Assembly (NCBI RefSeq): GCF_002798305.1
Contig: NZ_PCGR01000002.1
Location: 358,034-422,033, forward strand
Source of the DNA: Chryseomicrobium excrementi
Lineage (GTDB): Bacteria; Bacillota; Bacilli; Bacillales_A; Planococcaceae
Length of the DNA stretch: 64,000 bases
Direction: 5' to 3'
Shown: positions 1 to 8,424 of the stretch, piece after piece
How the letters are laid out: every line of letters begins with the position of its first letter
Numbering within the stretch: position 1 is the stretch's first letter
Made by a program: the position numbers and the translations under genes
Notes under the pieces: model-generated
What the model was told of the DNA's origin: nothing
Database searches by the model: none
What the model saw: the letters and a program-made list of their open reading frames with translations, nothing else

Positions 1-1772
1 ACGATTTTCTGAGTGTACTGCTTCATCTCTTGGATGAATGCCTCTTTTTTCTTCTTCCCAGTAGCGATGGCTTCAAGCTGCATTTCCCACTCTGCTGTCA
101 TCTCAGGAGAACGCAAATCTTGCGGGACAAGGTCGAGAAGCTGCTTTCCTTTAGACGTCACATGCAAATCTTTTCCTCGTTTTTCAATCAAGAACGAATT
201 GAACAGTTTCTCGATAATATCGGCGCGTGTCGCCACGGTTCCGAGACCGCCAGTCTTTTTGAGTGTATCGGCGAGCTGTTTGTTCGAGTCTTCTAAATAA
301 CCACTTGGGTTTTCCATCGCAGACAGAAGTGTCGCTTCCGTAAAACGAGCAGGTGGCTTAGTTTGCCCAGATGTCTCACGTACATAATCGATAGTGAGCT
401 TCTGCCCTTTTTCGAGCTTCGGCAAAGTCTGTTCTGCAACTTCATCTTCTTCGTCTTCGTGATTATTCATTACTTCATGCCAGCCTTGTTGAAGAACCGT
501 TTTTCCTTTCGCTACAAATTCTTCTTTGCCAACTTGAGTGACGACCGTAAGCTGTTCGAATTCGTGAGCAGGCATGAGGATGGCTAGAAAACGCTTGACT
601 ACGAGGTCATAGATCTTGCGTTCCTTGTCATTCATCGCACTTAAGTTCACAGGCTCTTCCGTTGGGATGATGGCGTGGTGATCGGATACTTTAGCATCGT
701 TTACAAACGAACTAGATGCTTTAATCGGTTTCGTCAAAATCTTGTTCGCAATGGAACGGTAATCGCTGATTGCACAAGCCTTCAAACGTTCCGCAAGTGT
801 CGGCACGATATCGCTTGATAGGTAACGAGAATCCGTCCGCGGATACGTCAGCACTTTATGTTGTTCATAGAGCTTCTGCATCGTGCTGAGCGTCTCTTTA
901 GCAGAGAAGCCGAATCGTTTGTTGGCGTCCCGCTGCAGTTCTGTCAGGTCATAAAGGGCAGGAGAGTAGGTCTTTTTCTTTTTCACATCGAGCGCTGTAA
1001 TGACGGCTTGTTGGTTATCGACCGCTGCCACTAACTCTTTAATTTTCGCTGCATCAAAGGAACGGCTCGCACCAGACTTCGCGTCGCGCCACGTCAGCGT
1101 CAACCCTTCTTTCGTGATGGCTTGAATACCGTAATACGTCTTCGGCGTGAAATTTTTGATTTCTTCTTCACGAGCAGCAATGATGGCGACTGTTGGTGTC
1201 TGTACGCGTCCAGCTGAGAGCTGTGCGTTAAAACGAGTCGTAAGTGCACGTGTCGCATTAAGTCCGACATACCAGTCCGCTTCAGAGCGAGCTACGGCTG
1301 CATGGTAAAGGTTCTCGTATTTTTGGCCTGGTTGCAGTTTTGCGAAGCCGTCTTTGATAGCTTTGTCTGTAACAGACGAGATCCAGAGGCGCTGAATCGG
1401 CTTCTTCGCTTTCACTTTCGCAAAAATCCAACGAGCGACCAGTTCGCCTTCACGACCAGCATCTGTTGCAATGATCCAGCCGTCAACGTCATTTCGCTCA
1501 AGTTGCAATTTTACGGCATGGAACTGCTTGCTGGATTGGCGGATGACCGTAAGTTTGAGTTTGTCCGGCATCATCGGTAAGTCTTCTAAATTCCATGACT
1601 TGTACTTATTGTCGTAGGTTTCAGGGTCTGCAAGGGTCACTAAATGGCCAAGTGCCCACGTTACAATATACTTGTCGCCTTCTAAAAAGCCGTTCCCTTT
1701 TTTCGTGCATTTCAGGACACGAGCAATGTCGCGTGCGACAGATGGTTTTTCTGCTAAAACTACTTTTTTCAT
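1..1772 (-). CDS. topB: DNA topoisomerase III, C-terminal part beyond window
   Basis: Type IA topoisomerase that passes single strands to decatenate and relax DNA. The reading frame is open from the ATG at 1772 to the window edge, about 590 codons; the family is usually a little over 700 residues, so roughly the last 130-140 lie outside. The protein starts MKKVVLAEKPSVARDIA, the typical N-terminus of the TOPRIM domain. TDAGREGE, the metal-binding TOPRIM acidic motif, lies near residue 105. The catalytic tyrosine is in TYPRTDSRYL at about residue 310. SAGRVQTPT and DHHAIIPT, also typical of the family, are present. The gene faces away from the YczE-like gene on the plus strand. Confidence 0.95.
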   Translation of the reverse strand, partial: MKKVVLAEKPSVARDIARVLKCTKKGNGFLEGDKYIVTWALGHLVTLADPETYDNKYKSWNLEDLPMMPDKLKLTVIRQSSKQFHAVKLQLERNDVDGWIIATDAGREGELVARWIFAKVKAKKPIQRLWISSVTDKAIKDGFAKLQPGQKYENLYHAAVARSEADWYVGLNATRALTTRFNAQLSAGRVQTPTVAIIAAREEEIKNFTPKTYYGIQAITKEGLTLTWRDAKSGASRSFDAAKIKELVAAVDNQQAVITALDVKKKKTYSPALYDLTELQRDANKRFGFSAKETLSTMQKLYEQHKVLTYPRTDSRYLSSDIVPTLAERLKACAISDYRSIANKILTKPIKASSSFVNDAKVSDHHAIIPTEEPVNLSAMNDKERKIYDLVVKRFLAILMPAHEFEQLTVVTQVGKEEFVAKGKTVLQQGWHEVMNNHEDEEDEVAEQTLPKLEKGQKLTIDYVRETSGQTKPPARFTEATLLSAMENPSGYLEDSNKQLADTLKKTGGLGTVATRADIIEKLFNSFLIEKRGKDLHVTSKGKQLLDLVPQDLRSPEMTAEWEMQLEAIATGKKKKEAFIQEMKQYTQKI

Positions 1773-1868
1773 ACTAGTATCTCTCCTTCATGTGTCCCTA
1801 TCTTACCATATCCGGGGCTTGACCTCATGTCGTATACTTAGAGGAGTGTGTAAGAAAGAAGGGTTACT

Positions 1869-2513
1869 GTGAGAAAGAATTACATCGTGCGCTGGAGTGT
1901 CTATTTGATTGGACTCTTGTTGATGGCGCTCGGCATAACGTTGACGATCAAAGGAGACTACCTAGGAATCGGTCCTTGGGACGTCCTGCATGTGGCACTG
2001 TTTCAGCTGTTTGGTTTGACGATTGGTTCGTGGTCTATTTTACTGGGCTTCGCGCTGATTGGAATTGTCGTCGTATTTGAAAAACGCATCCCGCTCCTTG
2101 GGACGTGGCTGAACATTTTACTGATCGGTGCATTCATCGATTTTTATAACTGGTTGCTACCTGACCCAGAAACGACTCTTGTGAAGACGATTCTCTTCGT
2201 ACTCGGAGTCATCGTCATGGGAATCGGTGCCGGTACCTATGTGGCAGCTCGCGTTGGTGCGGGTCCTCGAGACTCCATCATGATGTTACTTGTTGAAAAG
2301 ACGGGGGCGAAGGTCAAGACGATTCGGACGTCGATGGAGATGGGCGTTGCATTCATCGGGTGGTTGCTCGGAGGTCCGCTCGGTGTCGGGACCCTGTTGA
2401 TTGCCTTTGGACTCGGCCAATTGGTGCATTACACGCTTCCCGCTGTCGAGAAGCTGATAGAAAAGCTTTCACAAGAACCGTTTGATGTGAAGGCAAAACC
2501 GGGCCATAAATGA
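1869..2513 (+). CDS. YczE/YitT-like integral membrane protein
   Basis: A 214-residue membrane protein with about five hydrophobic segments and a short charged tail. The N-terminal segment contains GDYLGIGPWDVLH, typical of the YczE family, and the middle has a glycine-rich ARVGAGPRDS loop. The GTG at 1869 is taken as start because the following residues (MRKNYIVRW) lead straight into the first membrane segment. Its function is not established; B. subtilis YczE is linked to surfactin production and no such genes are here. It stands alone between topB (divergent) and kbl, with 47 bases before kbl, so it could be co-transcribed with kbl. Confidence 0.75.
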   Translation: MRKNYIVRWSVYLIGLLLMALGITLTIKGDYLGIGPWDVLHVALFQLFGLTIGSWSILLGFALIGIVVVFEKRIPLLGTWLNILLIGAFIDFYNWLLPDPETTLVKTILFVLGVIVMGIGAGTYVAARVGAGPRDSIMMLLVEKTGAKVKTIRTSMEMGVAFIGWLLGGPLGVGTLLIAFGLGQLVHYTLPAVEKLIEKLSQEPFDVKAKPGHK

Positions 2514-2560
2514 TACACTACTACTGAACGTTTTATTCCAGCTAGGAAAGGAAGAAGAAC

Positions 2561-3751
2561 ATGTCTAAATCACTTGATTCATTTTTAGAACTCAACTTAA
2601 ACGAATTGAAGGATCAAGGTCTCTACAATGAAATCGATCCGGTGGAAGGCCCAAATGGTCCCATCATCAAGGTCGGCGGCAAAGACCTGATCAACTTATC
2701 TTCAAACAACTACTTAGGCCTTGCGACAAACGACGAGTTGAAGCGCATCGCAAAAGAAGCAACAGACAAGTACGGTGTTGGTGCTGGTGCCGTTCGTACA
2801 ATCAACGGAACGCTCGACCTTCACGTGAAGCTTGAAGAAAAGCTTGCGGAGTTCAAAGGAACAGAAGCCGCGATTTCGTATCAATCTGGATTCAACTGCA
2901 ACATGGCCGCTATCTCAGCAGTCATGGACAAGAACGATGCGATTCTATCGGATCAGTTGAACCACGCATCCATCATCGATGGCTGCCGCTTGTCTCGTGC
3001 GAAAATCATCGCGTACAAGCACAACGACATGGAAGACCTTCGCGCAAAAGCGAAAGAAGCGAAAGAATCTGGCCAATACAACAAAATCATGGTCATCACG
3101 GATGGCGTGTTCTCTATGGATGGCGACCTTGCGAAGCTTCCTGAAATCGTGGAGATTGCTCGCGAGTTCGACTTGATCACGTACGTCGATGACGCGCACG
3201 GTTCTGGCGTTATGGGTAAAGGGAAAGGGACTGTGAAACACTTCGGTCTCGAAAAAGAAATCGACTTCCAAATCGGTACGCTTTCAAAAGCTATCGGAGT
3301 GATCGGAGGATACGTGGCAGGTTCGAAACAACTGATTGACTGGTTGAAAGTTCGTTCCCGTCCATTCTTGTTCTCGACAGCTCTTCCACCAGGAGACGTA
3401 GCGGCTATCACAGCAGCTGTACAGATGCTTCTGGACTCTACAGAGCTTCACGACAAGCTTTGGGACAACGGCAACTACTTCAAAGCCGGTCTTGAGAAAT
3501 TGGGCTTTGATATCGGGCACTCAGAGACACCGATCACACCAACCATCATTGGGGACGAGAAGCTGACTCAACAGTTCTCAAAACGTTTGGCAGAAGAAGG
3601 CGTCTATGCAAAATCCATCGTCTTCCCAACAGTCCCTAAAGGCACAGGCCGCGTGCGCAACATGCCAACGGCTGCCCACACGAAAGAAATGCTTGACGAC
3701 GCACTTGCAATCTACGAGAAAGTCGGAAAAGAGCTTGGCGTTATCAGCTAA
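2561..3751 (+). CDS. kbl: glycine C-acetyltransferase (2-amino-3-ketobutyrate CoA ligase)
   Basis: PLP enzyme that cleaves 2-amino-3-ketobutyrate with CoA to glycine and acetyl-CoA, the second step of threonine breakdown. The length of 396 residues fits the family. [10 protein letters not shown] near residue 45, [10 protein letters not shown] near 210 and the PLP lysine in GTLSKAIG near 244 are all present. The start follows a good ribosome site (AAAGGAAG). The partner dehydrogenase is at 4642, but instead of being adjacent it is separated by a terminator, two repeat arrays and a reversed YjcQ-like gene. 2-Amino-3-ketobutyrate ligase is more likely than 8-amino-7-oxononanoate synthase because of that partner. 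Confidence 0.93.
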   Translation: MSKSLDSFLELNLNELKDQGLYNEIDPVEGPNGPIIKVGGKDLINLSSNNYLGLATNDELKRIAKEATDKYGVGAGAVRTINGTLDLHVKLEEKLAEFKGTEAAISYQSGFNCNMAAISAVMDKNDAILSDQLNHASIIDGCRLSRAKIIAYKHNDMEDLRAKAKEAKESGQYNKIMVITDGVFSMDGDLAKLPEIVEIAREFDLITYVDDAHGSGVMGKGKGTVKHFGLEKEIDFQIGTLSKAIGVIGGYVAGSKQLIDWLKVRSRPFLFSTALPPGDVAAITAAVQMLLDSTELHDKLWDNGNYFKAGLEKLGFDIGHSETPITPTIIGDEKLTQQFSKRLAEEGVYAKSIVFPTVPKGTGRVRNMPTAAHTKEMLDDALAIYEKVGKELGVIS

Positions 3752-3760
3752 ATAGATTGG

Positions 3761-3806
3761 AAACCCCTGCAACTGGAGAGGAATCTCCAGACGTGGGGGT
3801 TTTTGT
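3761..3806 (+). terminator. Rho-independent terminator of kbl
   Basis: AACCCC pairs with GGGGTT and inside this CTGGAG pairs with CTCCAG; a T-rich run follows. It sits 10 bases after the kbl stop. Confidence 0.8.
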
Positions 3807-3823
3807 TTGGAGGGGAGGGGAGG

Positions 3824-3936
3824 TGAGCGGTCGTTCTTCGACGAATTGTGGGTTCTTTTCGACGAATTTGGATATCTATCCAACAAATTCGAAAGTCCTT
3901 TACGCAAATTTGAGGTTCCTTTCGACAGAAGCGCTT
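3824..3936 (+). repeat. 21-bp phased repeat array 1 with 14-mer cap
   Basis: Starts with TGAGCGGTCGTTCT (3824-3837), then five degenerate 21-base units starting at 3832, 3853, 3874, 3895 and 3916. The core is roughly TTCTTTTCGACGAATTTG. No coding potential is supported. The array is the left border of the YjcQ-like cassette. Confidence 0.7.
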
Positions 3937-3973
3937 TACGCTAGGGTGTCCAGCTGGAACAGTGGAACTTTCT

Positions 3974-4276
3974 TCAAGAATCATTCGAATACAATTCTTT
4001 TTCAATCTGCACCCACTCCAGAAGTTTCTCTCGCTCTGACGGATAGTTCACTTCTAAGGATTCATTTTCAATTAGGAAAGCGTGTCCTTTTTCAGTCAAG
4101 CGAGCAGGACCTAAAGAGACCAAATCTTGAAGTCTCAAAACCCTTTCTAATAACCCCTGATTCTCAAGGAAAAAGATAAAGTTTTCAAACTCTCTTTGAG
4201 TTATTCCATAGTCACTACCTTTTGGCTGGTGATTCTGATTCTGTATTTCTCGCAATACACTATACGCTACTCGCAT
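3974..4276 (-). CDS. YjcQ-like small winged-helix protein
   Basis: A 100-residue protein resembling the YjcQ family: a short helical N-terminus (MRVAYSVLREIQ), a YGITQREFENFIFFLENQGLLERV winged-helix-like core split over residues 25-48, and the LTEKGHAFL motif near residue 60 before an acidic tail. A strong ribosome site (AGGAGG) precedes the ATG at 4276, so translation looks real. YjcQ proteins are often phage-associated and their role is unknown. The gene is opposite in strand to kbl and the dehydrogenase and lies between two inverted 21-bp repeat arrays. It is therefore probably an insertion that separated the threonine-degradation pair. Confidence 0.7.
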   Translation of the reverse strand: MRVAYSVLREIQNQNHQPKGSDYGITQREFENFIFFLENQGLLERVLRLQDLVSLGPARLTEKGHAFLIENESLEVNYPSEREKLLEWVQIEKELYSNDS

Positions 4277-4327
4277 AAAATCCTCCTATAGAATTAACTG
4301 GATCATAACTTACAGTACTATGAAGAA

Positions 4328-4486
4328 TAAATGAATCTTGATGGAGAAGAAACATATCTTGATGCAGAAGAACGGGCTCTCTATGTAGATGAAATTCGCT
4401 TCATGCAGAAGAAATCCTGCTCCTTGTAGAAGAAGCAATCCTTCATGCAGAAGAAAACCTCTCTAATGCTCCAGAACGACCGCTCA
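4328..4486 (-). repeat. 21-bp phased repeat array 2 with inverted 14-mer cap
   Basis: Seven units of 20-21 bases start at 4328, 4349, 4370, 4391, 4411, 4432 and 4453. On the minus strand the core reads TTCTTCTGCATGAAG with 5-6 variable bases between cores. The array ends in AGAACGACCGCTCA (4473-4486), the reverse complement of the 14-mer at 3824. The core matches array 5 at 60378. Confidence 0.75.
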
Positions 4487-4507
4487 ACTATCAAACTGAA
4501 GCGGCGT

Positions 4508-4538
4508 TTTCCACATCTTAGTGTTGTTTCTGTGGAAA
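4508..4538. promoter_or_regulatory. inverted repeat, possible operator of threonine dehydrogenase
   Basis: TTTCCACA (4508-4515) and TGTGGAAA (4531-4538) form a perfect 8-base inverted repeat around the -35 element at 4524. The binding protein is unknown. Confidence 0.4.
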
Positions 4539-4552
4539 GAACATACTATAAT
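4524..4552 (+). promoter_or_regulatory. sigma-A type promoter of threonine dehydrogenase
   Basis: TTGTTT (4524-4529), a 17-base spacer and TATAAT (4547-4552). It lies 90 bases before the gene start. A second TATAAT is at 4594-4599 but lacks a recognisable -35 element. Confidence 0.6.
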
Positions 4553-4641
4553 ACGTTATGTAAAAACATACTCATATCAAGGTTCTATACTACTATAATG
4601 TCCTTCCCAAAAATACAACTGTAAATAAGGAGCGAAATGAA

Positions 4642-5595
4642 ATGAAGAAAATCATGATCACCGGAGCCCTTGGTCAAATCGGTTCAGAGCTCATCACCAA
4701 GCTTCGCAAAGAATACGGCAACGACAACGTATTGGCTACAGACATTCGCCGCACAGACAGTCCGATTGTAGAGCAAGGTCCATTTGAAATCCTCGATGTG
4801 ACGAACGCGGAAGAAATGCACCGTATCGCCAAAGATTTTGGTGCAGACACGATGATGCACATGGCGGCCCTTCTTTCTGCAACTGCAGAAGCAAAGCCAC
4901 TTCTTGCTTGGAACATCAACATGGGCGGACTTGTGAACGCACTAGAAGTGGCTCGTGAAGAGAACATGCAGTTCTTCACACCGAGCTCGATCGGAGCATT
5001 CGGTCCTTCGACTCCAAAAGTGAACACACCACAAGACACTTTACAGCGTCCTACGACGATGTACGGAGTCAACAAAGTATCTGGTGAACTGCTATGTGAC
5101 TACTACTACCAAAAGTTCGGCGTTGATACTCGCGGTGTTCGTTTTCCAGGCCTTATCTCATATGAGACATTGCCAGGTGGCGGAACGACGGACTATGCAG
5201 TCGACATTTATTACAAAGCGCTAGAAGACGGAGCTTACACATCTTACATCGACAAAGGCACATTCATGGACATGATGTACATGCCAGACGCACTTCAAGC
5301 TATCGTTGACTTGATGGAAGCGGATCCTACGAAACTAATCCACCGCAACGCATTCAACGTGACAGCAATGAGCTTTGACCCGGAAATGCTTGCGGCTTCG
5401 ATTCGCAAAGAGATTCCAGAATTCAAGCTTTCTTATGACGTGGATCCTGTGCGCCAAGCGATTGCGAATAGTTGGCCAGATTCTATCGACGCAACGGCAG
5501 CTCGTGACGAGTGGGGCTTCCAAGCGAAGTATGACCTAGATGCGATGACTCGCGACATGCTCAAGCAACTACGTGCGAAACAACAATTAGTGTAA
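4642..5595 (+). CDS. tdh: L-threonine 3-dehydrogenase, SDR (epimerase-like) type
   Basis: NAD-dependent extended short-chain dehydrogenase of 317 residues. It is expected to oxidise L-threonine to 2-amino-3-ketobutyrate, the substrate of Kbl. The nucleotide motif TGALGQIG is at residues 7-14, MHMAALLSA near 74 and the catalytic YGVNK near 143 after a serine-rich PSSIGAFGP segment. This is the SDR-type enzyme, unrelated to the zinc-type Tdh of E. coli. The start follows AAGGAG at a good distance. Without the kbl partner it would only be called an NAD-dependent epimerase; the pairing makes the threonine assignment likely. Confidence 0.87.
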   Translation: MKKIMITGALGQIGSELITKLRKEYGNDNVLATDIRRTDSPIVEQGPFEILDVTNAEEMHRIAKDFGADTMMHMAALLSATAEAKPLLAWNINMGGLVNALEVAREENMQFFTPSSIGAFGPSTPKVNTPQDTLQRPTTMYGVNKVSGELLCDYYYQKFGVDTRGVRFPGLISYETLPGGGTTDYAVDIYYKALEDGAYTSYIDKGTFMDMMYMPDALQAIVDLMEADPTKLIHRNAFNVTAMSFDPEMLAASIRKEIPEFKLSYDVDPVRQAIANSWPDSIDATAARDEWGFQAKYDLDAMTRDMLKQLRAKQQLV

Positions 5596-5596
5596 T

Positions 5597-5629
5597 AAAA
5601 AATGAGGCCCCGACGAGGGCCTCATTTTT
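5597..5629. terminator. bidirectional terminator between tdh and yjiH
   Basis: TGAGGCCC (5603-5610) pairs with GGGCCTCA (5617-5624). An A-run before and a T-run after let it work on both strands. Confidence 0.9.
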
Positions 5630-5637
5630 GTTAGCTA

Positions 5638-6984
5638 TTAAAATAGAATGTGCGCAACAACCGCAATGATTGGGAACGCGATGATTGTGCGAAGCAAGAA
5701 GATGATCAGTAAATCTTTGAAGTTTACAGGAATCTTCGAACCAAGTAGCAAGCCACCGACCTCAGACATGTAAATCAACTGCGTGACCGACATGGTTGCG
5801 ATGAAGAAACGAGTCATTTCGGATTCAATTCCTGAACCTAAAATCGCTGGCAAGAACATGTCAGCGAAACCGACGACCATCGTCGCTGCAGCTTCAGATG
5901 CTTCTGGCATTCCAGCAAGCGTGAGAAGTGGTTCAAATGGTTTTCCTAAAATTGTAAATACAGGCGTAAACTCAGCAAGCATTAATGCTGTTGTACCGAA
6001 CGCAAGAACGACTGGTGCAACTCCGATGTACATATCAACCACATTGCGAAGCCCATCTTTAAAGAATTTCGAAACAGAGCGGTTTGCATCTGCAGTTTTC
6101 AACGCATTTTCTAGACCATAAGAGATAACAGAGTGGTGATCTGGCAACTCTTCACGGCTCAAATCAAGTGGTTGGCCATCGATGTATTCTTCCGGCTTCC
6201 CGCGTAATGGATAGATACGTGGCATAATTAGTGCCAATACGATCCCAGCAAAAATGACAGTTGCGTAAAATGGTAAGAAATAGTTTCCTAAACCAACTTC
6301 TTCGATAACTACGATACTAAATGTAATCGAAACGACCGAGAAGGTAGATCCGATAATAGCGGCTTCTTTTTTCGTGTAGAAACCTTCTTCGTACTGACGA
6401 GCTGTCAATAATACACCGATTGTTCCGTCTCCGACCCAAGATGTGACCGCGTCAACTGCAGACCGACCTGGTAAGCGGAACAACGGACGCATGACATTGA
6501 CAAGCATCGCACCAAAGAATTCAAGTAAACCGAAGTTTAAAAGTAATGGCAAGAAAAGACCAGCGAACAAGAAAATCGTGAACAGGAAGGCAACAAGACC
6601 TTCTGTAGGTTCAAGTAGCAGTCCACCTGTGTTCTCGTTCCAAACAGGTTCCGGTCCGATTTGGAAAATGATCATCACAGCGTAGACAAGCGCAACAAGA
6701 CGAACAACCAACCAAAAAGGTGTTACCTTAAACAAACTAGCACCGAATGAATCGTCTTTTGGACGTGGGATGTACAGCAAAGATCCGATAGCAGCAATGG
6801 CAATCGTGATAAGTGCTAGCCATTGAACGATTGGCGACAGCCATCCAGAAAGAATACTTGCTAGGGAAGCGATTGGCACGCGCATAGCGTCCCCATCAGG
6901 AAGCGGAATCATAAACAATACAACACCCACGATGGAAGGGATTAAAAATAACAACCATGTGGAAAGAGAAAATTTCTTTTTCAT
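5638..6984 (-). CDS. yjiH: YjiH family nucleoside-recognition (Gate) membrane protein
   Basis: A 448-residue polytopic membrane protein with about ten hydrophobic segments and two Gate-like halves, as in the YjiH family. The conserved stretch RLPGRSAVDAVTSWVGDGT lies near residue 170-190, and ADMFLPAILGSGIESEMTRF lies in the second half. The substrate is unknown. Family members are often called nucleoside recognition proteins, but this is not proof of nucleoside transport. The gene ends at the shared terminator with tdh. Upstream it has a promoter with a CcpA-type site in its spacer, suggesting carbon catabolite control. Confidence 0.82.
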   Translation of the reverse strand: MKKKFSLSTWLLFLIPSIVGVVLFMIPLPDGDAMRVPIASLASILSGWLSPIVQWLALITIAIAAIGSLLYIPRPKDDSFGASLFKVTPFWLVVRLVALVYAVMIIFQIGPEPVWNENTGGLLLEPTEGLVAFLFTIFLFAGLFLPLLLNFGLLEFFGAMLVNVMRPLFRLPGRSAVDAVTSWVGDGTIGVLLTARQYEEGFYTKKEAAIIGSTFSVVSITFSIVVIEEVGLGNYFLPFYATVIFAGIVLALIMPRIYPLRGKPEEYIDGQPLDLSREELPDHHSVISYGLENALKTADANRSVSKFFKDGLRNVVDMYIGVAPVVLAFGTTALMLAEFTPVFTILGKPFEPLLTLAGMPEASEAAATMVVGFADMFLPAILGSGIESEMTRFFIATMSVTQLIYMSEVGGLLLGSKIPVNFKDLLIIFLLRTIIAFPIIAVVAHILF

Positions 6985-7029
6985 GGGAAGTCTCCTTTAT
7001 GTAGAAAAATACGGCGAAACCGTGAACTT

Positions 7030-7058
7030 ATCATACGAAAAGCGCTTACAAATGTCTA
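7030..7058 (-). promoter_or_regulatory. yjiH promoter with cre-like site in the spacer
   Basis: On the minus strand TAGACA (7058-7053), a 17-base spacer and TATGAT (7035-7030). Inside the spacer GAAAAGCGCTTACA (7037-7050, plus strand) matches the CcpA cre pattern TGAAANCGNTTNCA at all but the first two positions. A bound CcpA would block this promoter. Confidence 0.6.
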
Positions 7059-7267
7059 TGTAAGATATTGGAATGAAGGCGGAAAACTACTGATTTTATA
7101 GGAAAAATAGCGATAAATTTGATTTATTTTAGTAAAATAGAACTATTTTGTGTATTCAAACTATTCAATTTATATGCATGCTTTATAGCGCTAAAGTGCA
7201 TAATGTTGAATGAATATACAGAATTTTTGAATATACTTCAAAAGTCGAATCAATACGAAAAAAATCA
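7059..7267. other. AT-rich intergenic stretch without recognisable gene
   Basis: Strongly AT-rich DNA between the yjiH promoter and the bshB2 terminator. A short plus-strand reading frame of about 60 codons exists but has no ribosome site and no family resemblance. Confidence 0.5.
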
Positions 7268-7304
7268 GAAAAAAATAAAAGATGCCTGCCAATGGCAAGC
7301 ATCT
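7268..7304 (-). terminator. terminator of the yojF-bshB2 operon
   Basis: AGATGC and TGCC pair with GGCA and GCATCT (7280-7304) around an AAT loop. The A-run at 7270-7279 gives the U-run on the minus strand. Confidence 0.85.
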
Positions 7305-7313
7305 GATTAGATT

Positions 7314-8003
7314 TTACTGATACTTACTAGTTTCAACATCGAAAATGTAAAAACGCTCGAAGTGGAGCCAATTCTCCGCCTCTGGTTCTCCGTCAGCCAA
7401 GCGCTTTTCCATCTCTTCTAACATCCAAGCAGTCTGCGAGATGTGCGCACGCATGGCGCCCATCTTTTGTTCGCGAGCTTCCGTAATGTCATGGATAACG
7501 TGTGGCTCGCCTAAGTCATCTTTCGTCGCGTTGGAGAACGCTACTGCGTAGATTTTCGGACGCTGTTCTTGTGGCATGCGGTACACAGCACGCGACACGG
7601 CACGAGCTGTCGCTTCGTGGTCCGGGTGAACCGAATAGTCCGGATAGAACGTGATAATCAGAGAAGGCTTCACATCGTCGATCAAATCTTGAACGAGCTG
7701 TACCATCTTATTGTCATCTTCGAATTCAATCGTCTTGTCGCGCAGACCCATCATGCGAAGGTCTTTCAAGCCCATAGCGTCTGCTGAAGCTTGAAGTTCT
7801 TTCTTGCGGATCTGTGGCAACGACTCACGAGTTGCAAAAGGAGGATTCCCTAGATTGCGGCCCATCTCGCCTAAAGTCAAGCAAGCATAAGTCACAGGAG
7901 TTCCTTGTTTAATATACGTTGAAATGGTGCCTGAGACACCAAATGCTTCGTCATCTGGGTGAGGAAAGATGACGAGGACAGCTTCTTCGTGTGGAATAGT
8001 CAT
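7314..8003 (-). CDS. bshB2: bacillithiol biosynthesis deacetylase
   Basis: Zinc-dependent N-acetylglucosaminyl-malate deacetylase (LmbE/PIG-L fold) that makes glucosaminyl-malate, the second step of bacillithiol synthesis. FPHPDDEAFG near residue 14-23 supplies the metal-binding HPDDE motif, and YSVHPDHEA near 120 supplies the distal histidine motif. The ATG at 8003 is chosen because AAGGAGGA lies just upstream; the longer frame to 8078 would run into yojF. It forms a two-gene unit with yojF, as in B. subtilis yojF-yojG. It could be the minor paralogue with another bshB elsewhere. Confidence 0.9.
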   Translation of the reverse strand: MTIPHEEAVLVIFPHPDDEAFGVSGTISTYIKQGTPVTYACLTLGEMGRNLGNPPFATRESLPQIRKKELQASADAMGLKDLRMMGLRDKTIEFEDDNKMVQLVQDLIDDVKPSLIITFYPDYSVHPDHEATARAVSRAVYRMPQEQRPKIYAVAFSNATKDDLGEPHVIHDITEAREQKMGAMRAHISQTAWMLEEMEKRLADGEPEAENWLHFERFYIFDVETSKYQ

Positions 8004-8016
8004 TTCATCTTCCTCC

Positions 8017-8367
8017 TTAATAAGCGAATGGCGTGCGGCTGATCTGGAGTGCCACCGCAAGCTTTCCGCTAAAGTCATGACCTGCCATCAACAGACGGTC
8101 GTGTTCATCGATTTCAAAATGTGTGATTCCTTGAGCGTAGACCCAACCGTTTGGCAGCTTCAGTCCGACGCGGTGCGGAGAATCGCCCACTACTTTTGCT
8201 AGTTCGTAGCGAAGCTGGACGTTCCGAATGAAGGCACCGGCATTGAAAACTTCTTCGTTAAAATGGTTCGCATATGCGCCATTTGTCGTTTCTAAATGGA
8301 TAAATACATCTTCTCCGGCAAACCGGTCGAGATGCTGTTGTAATGTAGCAACTTGTACAGTTTCCAT
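8017..8367 (-). CDS. yojF: YojF family protein (DUF1806)
   Basis: A 116-residue protein of the DUF1806/YojF family. It contains HLETTNGAYA near residue 24 and GAFIRNVQLRYE near 43, which are typical. The function is unknown. It is almost always next to bshB2, here 13 bases upstream on the same strand, suggesting a role tied to bacillithiol. The start METVQVATLQQ follows AGGAGGG at a good distance. Confidence 0.85.
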   Translation of the reverse strand: METVQVATLQQHLDRFAGEDVFIHLETTNGAYANHFNEEVFNAGAFIRNVQLRYELAKVVGDSPHRVGLKLPNGWVYAQGITHFEIDEHDRLLMAGHDFSGKLAVALQISRTPFAY

Positions 8368-8424
8368 GGGAACCCTCCTTATGCGTTCGATAGAAAAAGC
8401 CTGCTGCTGCAGGCTCTAGTGTGA

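Noticed and set aside
3832-3936. 21-bp arrays as CRISPR
   Set aside because: Units are degenerate, the period is too short for repeat plus spacer, and no cas genes are present.
3757-4179. 140-codon plus-strand frame after kbl
   Set aside because: Runs through the terminator and array 1 and lies opposite the YjcQ-like gene, which has the better ribosome site and family resemblance.
7119-7310. 63-codon frame in AT-rich DNA before bshB2
   Set aside because: No ribosome site, overlaps the terminator of the opposite operon, composition-driven.
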